Shown piece after piece: positions 55,801 through 64,000 of a stretch of DNA of 64,000 nt. The stretch comes from Paragordius varius (taxonomy: Eukaryota > Nematomorpha). Location: positions 3,968,001 through 4,032,000 of the forward strand of contig OZ176058.1 in NCBI GenBank assembly GCA_964247055.1, given 5' to 3'. The notes under the pieces are model-generated. The model made no database searches. It was not told the DNA's origin and worked only from the letters and a program-made list of their open reading frames with translations. Positions within the stretch are counted from its first letter, which is position 1, and each line of letters starts with the position of its first letter. Position numbers and translations under genes: made by a program.

Positions 55801-56400
55801 ATCAAACATATATTTTGAACAATCAAATAATTTATCCAACAATCAAAATATGTTGCCCATTAGTATTTCCAACAATCAAACATATATTTTCAACAATCAA
55901 ATCATTTTTCCAACAATCAAATTATGTTGAATAGCTTTTAGTGTTTCCAACAATCAAACATATATTTTCAAAATCAAATATTTTGCAACAATTAAATTAT
56001 GTTTTTTAACTTTTTAGTGTTTCCAACAATCAAACATATCTTTTCAATAATCAAATAATTTTTCCAACAATCAAATTATGTTGTCTTTTAACTTTTTAGT
56101 GTTTCCAACAATCAAACATATATTTTCAACAATCAAATAATTTTTCCAACAATCAAAATATGTTGCCCAATAGCTTTTTAGTATTTCCAACAATCAAACA
56201 TATATTTTCAACGATCCAATAATTTTTCCAACAATCAAAATATGTTTTCTTTTAACTTTTTAGTGTTTCCAACAATCAAACATATATTTTCAACAATCAA
56301 ATAATTATTTTAACAATCAAAATATGTTGCCCAATAGCTTTTTAGTATTTCCAACAATCAAATAATTTTTCCAACAATCAAAATATGTTTTCTTTTAACT
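49860..56400 (+). repeat. Three successive 1.9-2.5 kb higher-order repeats
   Basis: Blocks begin near 49.86, 51.80 and 54.30 kb. Each opens with a TTTTTACAACAATC unit, then a GCCCAATAGTTTTTTAG tail, the 103-bp GCCTAACAGC unit (50,108; 52,050; 54,545), the CAAGCATAT unit and the GTTGTATTTAAC tail. Then come CATTCAAATTAATTTC and TTTCCGATTTCC (50,801; 52,804; 55,238). Offsets are 1,943 bp and about 2,494 bp; the second block keeps the TTTTATCATTTTAG and GCCCAAGAGC units that the first lacks. The 52.2 kb copy replaced its CATTTTCGAC unit by a second TTTTTACAACAATC unit, and lost 2 bp in CATATTTTC near 51.98 kb. A 61+82-bp pair is locally duplicated at 55.43/55.57 kb (offset 142 bp). Confidence 0.78.
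54461..54563 (+). repeat. 103-bp long unit with CGAC core (four cassettes)
   Basis: This 103-bp unit carries four cassettes: CAACAATGAAAC, CAACAATCAAAC, CGACAATCAAAT and CAAACAATCATAAT. Its tail, GCCTAACAGC, ends in TTTTTAATC. It is exactly 21 bp longer than the standard unit. It is followed by an 82-bp unit with CAATCAAGCATAT, CAATCATATAATTTATTC and a CTATTTATTG tail (54564-54645), then here a 61-bp unit with GTTGTATTTAAC (54646-54706). This ordered group is the clearest higher-order module of the right domain. Confidence 0.87.
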
Positions 56401-57000
56401 TTTTAGTGTTTCCAACAATCAAACATATATTTTCAACAATCAAATAATTTTTACAACAATCAAAATATGTTGCCCAATAGTCTTTTAGTGTTTCCAACAA
56501 TTAAATAATTTTTTCAACAATCAAATTATGTTGTCTTTTAACTTTTTAGTGTTTCCAACAATGAAACATATATTTTCAACAATCAAACATATTTTTTCGA
56601 CAATCAAATAATTTTTCAAACAATCATAATATGTTGCCTAACAGCTTTTTAATCTTTCCAACAATCAAGCATATATTTTCAACAATCATATAATTTATTC
56701 AACAATCAAATTATGTTGTCTTTTAACTATTTATTGTTTCCAACAATCAAACATATATTTTCAACAATCAAATAATTTTAACAATCAAAATATGTTTTCT
56801 TTTAACTTTTTAGTGTTTCCAACAAGTAATCATATATTTTCAACAATCATATTTATTCAACAATCAAATTTTGTTTTCTTTTAACTTTTTAGTGTTTCCA
56901 ACAATCAATCATATATTTTTAACAATCAAATAATTTTTTTAACAATCAAAATATGTTGACCAATGGCTTTTTAGTATTTCCAACAATCAAATAATTTTTC
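55500..57000 (+). repeat. ~1.5-kb segment shared with 27.6-29.05 kb
   Basis: The order GTTGAATAGC with TTTTCAAAATCAAATATTTTGC (55.93 kb; also 27.99 kb), CATATCTTTTCAATAATC, ACGATCCAATAA, GCCCAATAGTC, GCCTAACAGC (56,636 against 28,692), CAACAAGTAATCATA and GTTGACCAAT is the same in both places. The offset is about 27.94 kb. Differences include GACCAATGGC here against GACCAATAGC there, and GCCCATTAGTATTTCC near 55.86 kb, which lost about 12 bp of the tail. It links the two ends of the right domain. Confidence 0.8.
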
Positions 57001-60000
57001 CAACAATCAAAATATGTTTTCTTTTATCATTTTAGTGTTTCCAACAATCACATATATTTTCAACAAACAAATATTTTTTCCAACAATCAAAATATGTTGC
57101 CCAATAGCTTTTTAGTATTTCCAACAATCAAATAATTTTTCCAACAATCAAATTATGTTGTCTTTTAACTTACTGTTTCCAACAATCAAACATATATTTT
57201 CAACAATCAAATAATTTTTCCAACAATCAAAATATGTTGCCCAATAGCTTTTTAGTATTTCCAAAAATCAAACATATATTTTCAACAATCAAATAATTTT
57301 TCCAACAATCAAAATATGTTTTCTTTTAACTTTTTAGTGTTTCCAACAATCAAACATATATTTTCAACAATAAAATAATTTTTTTAACAATCAAAATATG
57401 TTGCCCAATAGCTTTTTAGTATTTCCAACAATCAAATAATTTTTCCAACAATCAAATTATGTTGTCTTTTAACTTATTAGTGTTTCCAACAATCAAACAT
57501 ATATTTTCAACAATCAAATAATTTTTCCAACAATCAAAATATGTTGCCCAATAGTTTTTAGTCTTTACAACAATGAAACATATATTTTCAACAATCAAAT
57601 AATATTTCCAACAATCAAAATATGTTGCCCAATAGCTTTTTAGTATTTCCAACAATCAAACATATATTTTCAACGATCCAATAATTTTTCCAACAATCAA
57701 AATATGTTTTCTTTTAACTTTTTTGTGTCCAACAATCAAACATATATTTTCAACAATCAAATAATTATTTTAACAATCAAAATATGTTGCCCAATAGCTT
57801 TATAGTATTTCCAACAATCAAATAATTTTTCCAACAATCAAAATATGTTTTCTTTTAACTTTTTAGTGTTTCCAACAATCAAACATATATTTTCAACAAT
57901 CAAACATATTTTTTCGACAATCAAATAATTTTTCAAACAATCATAATATGTTGCCTAACAGCTTTTTAATCTTTCCAACAATCAAGCATATATTTTCAAC
58001 AATCATATAATTTATTCAACAATCAAATTATGTTGTCTTTTAACTATTTATTGTTTCCAACAATCAAACATATATTTTCAACAATCAAATAATTTTAACA
58101 ATCAAAATATGTTTTCTTTTAACTTTTTAGTGTTTCCAACAATTAATCATATATTTTCAACAATCATATTTATTCAACAATCAAATTTTGTTTTCTTTTA
58201 ACTTTTTAGTGTTTCCAACAATCAATCATATATTTTTAACAATCAAATAATTTTTTTAACAATCAAAATATGTTGACCAATAGCTTTTTAGTATTTCCAA
58301 CAATCAAATAATTTTTCCAACAATTAAAATATGTTTTCTTTTAACTTTTTAGTGTTTCCAACAATCAAACATATATTTTCAACAATCAAATAATTTTTAC
58401 AACAATCAAAATATGTTGCCCAATAGTTTTTAGTGTTTCCAACAATGAAACATATATTTTCAACAATCAAATAATTTTTCAAACAATCAAATTATTGCCC
58501 AATAGCTTTTAGTGTTTCCAACAATCCTACATATATTTTCAACAATCGAATAATTTTTCAAACAATCAAAATATGTTGCCCAATAGCTTTTTAGTATTTC
58601 CAACAATCAAACATATATTTTCAACAATCAAATAATTTTTCCAACAATCAAATTATGTTGTCTTTTAACTTTTTAGTGTTTCCAACAATCAATCATATAT
58701 TTTCAACAATCAAATAATTTCTCCAACAATCAAAATATTATGCCCAATAGCTTTTTAGTGTTCCCAATTTCCAACAATCAAAATTTGATTTCTTTTAACT
58801 TTTTATCAAACATATATTTTCAACAATGAAATAATTTTTCCAACAATCAAAATATGTTGCCCAATAGCTTTTTAGTATTTCCAACAATCAAACATATATT
58901 TTCAACAATCAAATAATTTTTCCAACAATCAAAATATGTTTTTTTTAACTTTTTAGTGTTTCCAACAATCAAACATATATTTTCAACAATCAAATAATTT
59001 TTCAAACAATCAAAATATGTTGCTCAATACCTTTTAATATTTCCAACAATCAAAGATATATTTGCACAATCAAATATTTTACAACAATTAAATGTTTTTT
59101 ATTTTTTTAGTGTTTCCAACAATCAAACATATATTTTCAACAATCAAATAATTTTTCCAACAATCAAATTATGTTGTCTTTTAACTTTTTAGTGTTTCCA
59201 ACAATCAATCATACATTTTCGACAATCAAATAATTTCTCCAACAATCAAAATATGTTACCCAATAGTTTTTTAGTTTTTCCAACAATTAAATAATTTTTT
59301 CAACAATCAAATTATGTTGTCTTTTAACTTTTTAGTGTTTCCAACAATCAAACATATATTTTCAACAATCAAATAATTTTGCAACAATAAATATGTTGCC
59401 CAATAGTTTTTTAGTGTTTCCAACAATTAAATAATTTTTTCAACAATCAAATTATGTTGTCTTTTAACTTTTAATGTTTCCAACAATCAAACATATATTT
59501 TCAACAATCAAATAATTTTTCCAACAATCAATGTTGCCCAATAGCTTTTTAGTATTTCCAACAATCAAACATATATTTTCAACAATCAAATAATTTTTCC
59601 AACAATCAAAATATGTTTTCTTTTAACTTTTTAGTGTTTCCAACAATCAAACATATATTTTCAACAATAAAATAATTTTTTTAACAATCAAAATATGTTG
59701 CCCAATAGCTTTTTAGTATTTCCAACAATCAAATAATTTTTCCAACAATCAAATTATGTTGTCTTTTAACTTTTTAGTGTTTCCAACAATCAAACATATA
59801 ATTTCAACAATCAAATAATTTTTCCAACAATCAAAATATGTTTTCTTTTAACTTTTTAGTTTTTCCAACAATCAATCATATATTTTCAACAATCAAATAA
59901 TTTCTCCAACAATCAAAATATGATGTCCAATAGCTTTTTAGTGTTTCCAATTTCCAACAATCAAAATTTGATTTCTTTTGACTTTTTAGTGTTTCCAACA

Positions 60001-61360
60001 ATCAAACATATATTTTCAATAATCAAATAATTTTTCCAACAATCAAATTATGTTGTCTTTTAACTTTTTACTGTTTCCAACAATCAAACATATATTTTCA
60101 ACAATCAAATAATTTTTCCAACAATCAAAATATGTTGCCCATTAGCTTTTTGGTATTTATAAAAACAAACATATATTTTCAACAATCAAATAATTTTTCC
60201 AACAATCAAAATATGTTTTCTTTTAACTTTTTAGTGTTTCCAACAATCAAACATATATTTTCAACAATAAAATAATTTTTTTAACAATCAAAATATGTTG
60301 CCCAATAGCTTTTTAGTATTTCCAACAATCAAATAATTTTTCCAACAATCAAATTATGTTGTCTTTTAACTTATTAGTGTTTCCAACAATCAAACATATA
60401 TTTTCAACAATCAAATAATTTTTCCAACAATCAAAATATGTTGCCCAATAGCTTTTTAGTATTTCCAACAATCAAACATATATTTTCAACAATCAAATAA
60501 TTTTTCCAACAATCAAAATATGTTTTCTTTTAACTTTTTAGTGTTTCCAACAATCAAACATATATTTTCAACAATCAAATAATTTTTCCAACAATCAAAA
60601 TATGTTGCCCAATAGCTTTTTAGTATTTCCAAAAATCAAACATATATTTTCAACGATCCAATAATTTTTCCAACAATCAAAATATGTTTTCTTTTAACTT
60701 TTTAGTGTTTCCAACAATCAAACATATATTTTCAACAATCAAATAATTATTTTAACAATCAAAATATGTTGCCCAATAGCTTTTTAGTATTTCCAACAAT
60801 CAAATAATTTTTCCAACAATCAAAATATGTTTTCTTTACTTTTTAGTGTTTCCAACAATCAAACATATATTTTCAGCAATCAAATAATTTTTCCAACAAT
60901 CAAAATATGTTGCCCAATAGTTTTTTAGTGTTTCCAACAATTAAATAATTTTTTCAACAATCAAATTATGTTGCCCAATAGCTTTTTAGTATTTCCAACA
61001 ATCAAACATATATTTTCAACGATCCAATAATTTTTCCAACAATCAAAATATGTTTTCTTTTAACTTTTTAGTGTTTCCAACAATCAAACATATATTTTCA
61101 ACAATCAAATAATTATTTAAACAATCAAAATATGTTGCCCAATAGCTTTTTAGTATTTCCAACAATCAAATAATTTTTCCAACAATCAAAATATGTTTTC
61201 TTTTAACTTTTTAGTGTTTCCAACAATCAAACATATATTTTCAACAATCAAATAATTTTTACAACAATCAAAATATGTTGCCCAATAGTCTTTTAGTGTT
61301 TCCAACAATTAAATAATTTTTTCAACAATCAAATTATGTTGTCTTTTAAATTTTTAGTGT
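56400..61360 (+). repeat. Right-domain mosaic, A/B units with two AACAGC units
   Basis: This stretch holds two GCCTAACAGC units (56,636 and 57,953) and a GCCCAATAGTTTTTAG-to-CAATGAAAC unit. From about 58.4 to 59.4 kb runs a copy of the series in the 3.0-kb block: CAATCCTACATAT, TTTTTATCAAACATAT, GCTCAATACC and GTTACCCAATAG, as at 35.5-36.2 and 38.5-39.2 kb. From 59.6 to 61.3 kb standard units alternate, with a rare TTGGTATTTATAAAAAC start near 60.15 kb. No gene or unique DNA is seen. Confidence 0.72.
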
Positions 61361-63750
61361 TTCCAACAATGAAACATATATTTTCAACAATCAAACATAT
61401 TTTTTCGACAATCAAATAATTTTTCAAACAATCATAATATGTTGCCTAACAGCTTTTTAATCTTTCCAACAATCAAGCATATATTTTCAACAATCATATA
61501 ATTTATTCAACAATCAAATTATGTTGTCTTTTAACTATTTATTGTTTCCAACAATCAAACATATATTTTCAACAATCAAATAATTTTAACAATCAAAATA
61601 TGTTTTCTTTTAACTTTTTAGTGTTTCCAACAAGTAATCATATATTTTCAACAATCATATTTATTCAACAATCAAATTTTGTTTTCTTTTAACTTTTTAG
61701 TGTTTCCAACAATCAATCATATATTTTTAACAATCAAATAATTTTTTTAACAATCAAAATATGTTGACCAATAGCTTTTTAGTATTTCCAACAATCAAAT
61801 AATTTTTCCAACAATCAAAATATGTTTTCTTTTAACTTTTAGTGTTTCCAACAATTAAATAATTTTTCAACAATCAAATTATGTTGTCTTTTATCATTTT
61901 AGTGTTTCCAACAATCACATATATTTTCAACAAACAAATATTTTTTCCAATCAAAATATGTTGCCCAATAGCTTTTTAGTATTTCCAACAATCAAACATA
62001 TATTTTCAATAATCAAATAATTTTTCCAACAATCAAATTATGTTGTCTTTTAACTTACTGTTTCCAACAATCAAACATATATTTTCAACAATCAAATAAT
62101 TTTTCCAACAATCAAAATATGTTGCCCAATAGCTTTTTAGTATTTCCAAAAATCAAACATATATTTTCAACAATCAAATAATTTTTCCAACAATCAAAAT
62201 ATGTTTTCTTTTAACTTTTTAGTGTTTCCAACGATCAAACATATATTTTCAACAATAAAATAATTTTTTTAACAATCAAAATATGTTGCCCAATAGCTTT
62301 TTAGTATTTCCAACAATCAAATAATTTTTCCAACAATCAAATTATGTTGTCTTTTAACTTATTAGTGTTTCCAACAATCAAACATATATTTTCAACAATC
62401 AAATAATTTTTCCAACAATCAAAATATGTTGCCCAATAGCTTTTTAGTATTTCCAACAATCAAACATATATTTTCAACAATCAAACATATATTTTCAACA
62501 ATCAAATAATTTTTCCAACAATCAAAATATGTTGCCCAATAGCTTTTTAGTGTTTCCAACAATGAAACATATATTTTCAACAATCAAACATATTTTTTCG
62601 ACAATCAAATAATTTTTCAAACAATCATAATATGTTGCCTAACAGCTTTTTAATCTTTCCAACAATCAAGCATATATTTTCAACAATCATATAATTTATT
62701 CAACAATCAAATTATGTTGTCTTTTAACTATTTATTGTTTCCAACAATCAAACATATATTTTCAACAATCAAATAATTTTAACAATCAAAATATGTTTTC
62801 TTTTAACTTTTTAGTGTTTCCAACAAGTAATCATATATTTTCAACAATCATATTTATTCAACAATCAAATTTTGTTTTCTTTTAACTTTTTAGTGTTTCC
62901 AACAATCAATCATATATTTTTAACAATCAAATAATTTTTTTAACAATCAAAATATGTTGACCAATAGCTTTTTAGTATTTCCAACAATCAAATAATTTTT
63001 CCAACAATCAAAATATGTTTTCTTTTAACTTTTAGTGTTTCCAACAATTAAATAATTTTTCAACAATCAAATTATGTTGTCTTTTATCATTTTAGTGTTT
63101 CCAACAATCACATATATTTTCAACAAACAAATATTTTTTCCAACAATCAAAATATGTTGCCCAATAGCTTTTTAGTATTTCCAACAATCAAACATATATT
63201 TTCAATAATCAAATAATTTTTCCAACAATCAAATTATGTTGTATTTAAACTTTTTACTGTTTCCAACAATCAAACATATATTTTCAACAATCAAATAATT
63301 TTTCCAACAATCAAAATATGTTGCCCAATAGCTTTTTAGTATTTCCAAAAATCAAACATATATTTTCAACAATCAAATAATTTTTCCAACAATCAAAATA
63401 TGTTTTCTTTTAACTTTTTAGTGTTTCCAACAATCAAACATATATTTTCAACAATAAAATAATTTTTTTAACAATCAAAATATGTTGCCCAAGAGCTTTT
63501 TAGTATTTCCAACAATCAAATAATTTTTCCAACAATCAAATTATGTTGTCTTTTAACTTATTAGTGTTTCCAACAATCAAACATATATTTTCAACAATCA
63601 AATAATTTTTACAACAATCAAAATATGTTGCCCAATAGTTTTTTAGTGTTTCCAACAATTAAATAATTTTTTCAACAATCAAATTATGTTGTCTTTTAAC
63701 TTTTTAGTGTTTCCAACAATGAAACATATATTTTCAACAATCAAACATAT
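61360..63750 (+). repeat. Tandem duplication of a ~1.19-kb block
   Basis: Blocks open at TTTCCAACAATGAAAC near 61.36, 62.55 and 63.71 kb (offsets about 1,191 and 1,159 bp). Shared markers are GCCTAACAGC (61,444; 62,637; 63,794), CAACAAGTAATCATA (61.63 and 62.82 kb), GTTGACCAATAGC and TTTTATCATTTTAG with CAATCACATATATT (61.91 and 63.11 kb). Copy 1 has CTTACTG and AATCAAACAT doubled near 62.46 kb, giving a 103-bp unit of ordinary cores. Copy 2 has GTTGTATTTAAAC near 63.24 kb. The last copy switches after the CTATTTATTG unit into the GTTGTATTTAAC series, as at 54.64 kb. Confidence 0.8.
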
Positions 63751-64000
63751 TTTTTCGACAATCAAATAATTTATCAAACAATCATAATATGTTGCCTAAC
63801 AGCTTTTTAATCTTTCCAACAATCAAGCATATATTTTCAACAATCATATAATTTATTCAACAATCAAATTATGTTGTCTTTTAACTATTTATTGTTTCCA
63901 ACAATCAAACATATATTTTCAACAATCAAATTATGTTGTATTTAACTTTTTAGTGTTTCCAACAATCAATCATACATTTTCGACAATCAAATAATTTCTC

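Larger units (their letters stand above)
28692..63803 (+). repeat. Recurrent 103-bp/AACAGC marker units (about 22 copies)
   Basis: These units share CAATCATAATATGTTGCC followed by TAACAGC or CAACAGC. Read by eye, this tail starts near 28,692; 30,310 (TAATAGC form); 31,416; 33,513; 34,139; 34,685; 36,515; 37,141; 37,690; 40,582; 42,852; 43,400; 46,417; 46,965; 50,108; 52,050; 54,545; 56,636; 57,953; 61,444; 62,637 and 63,794. Two subtypes exist. GCCTAACAGC is followed by TTTTTAATC and CAATCAAGCATAT. GCCCAACAGC is followed by TTTTTAGTTTTCC and is confined to 34.1-37.7 kb and 42.8-47.0 kb. Most carry the only regular CpG of the right domain, in TTTTTTCGACAATC. None occurs left of 28.6 kb. Confidence 0.82.
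1..64000 (+). repeat. AT-rich ~82-bp satellite array filling the window
   Basis: Every line of the window can be read as tandem copies of one unit of about 82 bp, all in the same orientation. The unit starts at TTTCCAACAATCAAAC, carries the core CAACAATCAAA at unit positions 5, 26 and 47 (21-bp spacing), and ends in a tail of about 22 bp finishing in TTTTTAGTG or TTTTTAGTA. A count on the consensus gives 32 A, 29 T, 16 C and 5 G. At about 80 bp per unit the window would hold around 800 units; this is an estimate, not a count. Neither edge shows an array end, so the array continues on both sides. The pattern is that of satellite DNA in eukaryotic heterochromatin. A centromeric, pericentromeric, subtelomeric or sex-chromosome location is possible and cannot be decided from the sequence. 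I do not recognise the family. Confidence 0.97.
24951..64000 (+). repeat. Right satellite domain (subfamily R)
   Basis: This stretch keeps the same 82-bp framework but carries a different variant set. It has CAATTAAATAATTTTTTC units of 61 bp, ACAATAAAATAATTTTTTT units, CAATCAATCATA cores (some with CATTTTCGAC), TATTTCCAAC starts after a TTTTTAGTA tail, and the 103-bp CGAC/GCCTAACAGC unit. The CTAATTATG truncation is not seen after 24.63 kb, and the GCCCCATAGC/41-bp pairing is not seen after about 25.26 kb. The CCAAT-tail and TTTTAAC-tail units alternate more strictly than on the left, for example from 44.2 to 45.0 kb. No unique DNA is seen. Confidence 0.85.

Noticed and set aside
1-64000. CRISPR array, because a short sequence recurs at regular spacing
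   Set aside because: The intervals between cores are themselves the same few AT-rich linkers, only 10 bp long. There are no unique spacers, no leader and no cas genes.
1-64000. Telomeric or subtelomeric simple repeats, suggested by TTTTTAGTG at unit ends
   Set aside because: TTAGTG occurs once per unit within a longer tail. No run of TTAGGG, TTTAGGG, TTAGG or similar repeats is present.
1-64000. CENP-B box
   Set aside because: The units lack the CG-containing motif with its GGG end. CpG is rare, and the CpG sites present (TTCGAC, TTCGAAC, CGATC, CCGATT) do not match it.
1-64000. Transposable element insertions, tRNA or rRNA genes
   Set aside because: I found no stretch that departs from the satellite unit, no terminal repeats with target duplications, no A-rich retroposon tails outside the unit pattern and no G+C-rich structured RNA.
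1-64000. Promoters, polyadenylation signals and replication origins (TATATATTTT and AATAAA strings)
   Set aside because: These strings are part of the repeating AT-rich linkers and recur by composition with no gene next to them. No exact match to the yeast ARS core was noticed.

Overview
The whole 64 kb window is one uninterrupted, head-to-tail satellite DNA array. I see no gene, RNA gene, transposable element, telomere repeat or unique-sequence island in it. The basic unit is about 82 bp, roughly 26% G+C in the consensus I built by eye, with about three times more C than G on the + strand (16 C to 5 G per unit). Each unit holds three copies of an 11-bp core, CAACAATCAAA, spaced exactly 21 bp apart, followed by a 'tail' of about 22 bp. 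The tail is either a CCAAT type (GTTGCCCAATAGC...TTTTTAGTG) or a pyrimidine-rich type (GTTTTC or GTTGTC, then TTTTAACTTTTTAGTG). The two tail types tend to alternate, giving a dimer of about 164 bp. Low G+C, long tandem arrays and multi-level higher-order repeats point to eukaryotic constitutive heterochromatin (centromeric, pericentromeric, subtelomeric or sex-chromosome satellite). I do not recognise the family and cannot name the organism. | Layout. From 1 to about 24.95 kb is a left domain. It is marked by a 68-bp truncated unit (CTAATTATG), the shortened tail TTTTAACTTTTAGTG, a GCCCCATAGC tail followed by a 41-bp unit, and CAGACATAT or CAAACAAAC core variants. From about 25.0 kb to the end is a right domain. 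It is marked by CAATTAAATAATTTTTTC units, 61-bp units, and a 103-bp unit containing TTTTTTCGACAATC followed by GCCTAACAGC, seen about 22 times between 28.6 and 63.8 kb and never in the left domain. The junction lies inside a near-perfect 0.6 kb tandem duplication (about 24.68-25.82 kb). | Nested duplications are superimposed. Head-to-tail block duplications of about 1.25 kb (4.78-7.29 kb), 1.9-2.1 kb (7.53-11.44 kb), 4.0 kb (12.24-20.25 kb), 0.6 kb (24.68-25.82 kb), 0.21 kb (27.19-27.60 kb), 3.0 kb (33.21-39.22 kb), 3.55 kb (42.79-49.86 kb), 1.9-2.5 kb (49.86-56.4 kb) and 1.19 kb (61.36-63.75 kb) are visible from shared diagnostic variants. Dispersed copies at offsets of about 9.4, 17.7 and 27.9 kb link distant parts of the window. 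All copies have the same orientation. | Unit lengths fall on a ladder of about 41, 61, 82 and 103 bp, that is one to four 21-bp core cassettes plus the tail. This suggests that gain and loss of the 21-bp cassette, together with unequal exchange at the unit and block level, shaped the array. The open reading frames in the window (60-114 codons) are by-products of the 21-bp (7-codon) periodicity and are not annotated as genes. All coordinates of block boundaries were read by eye and are approximate unless stated otherwise.
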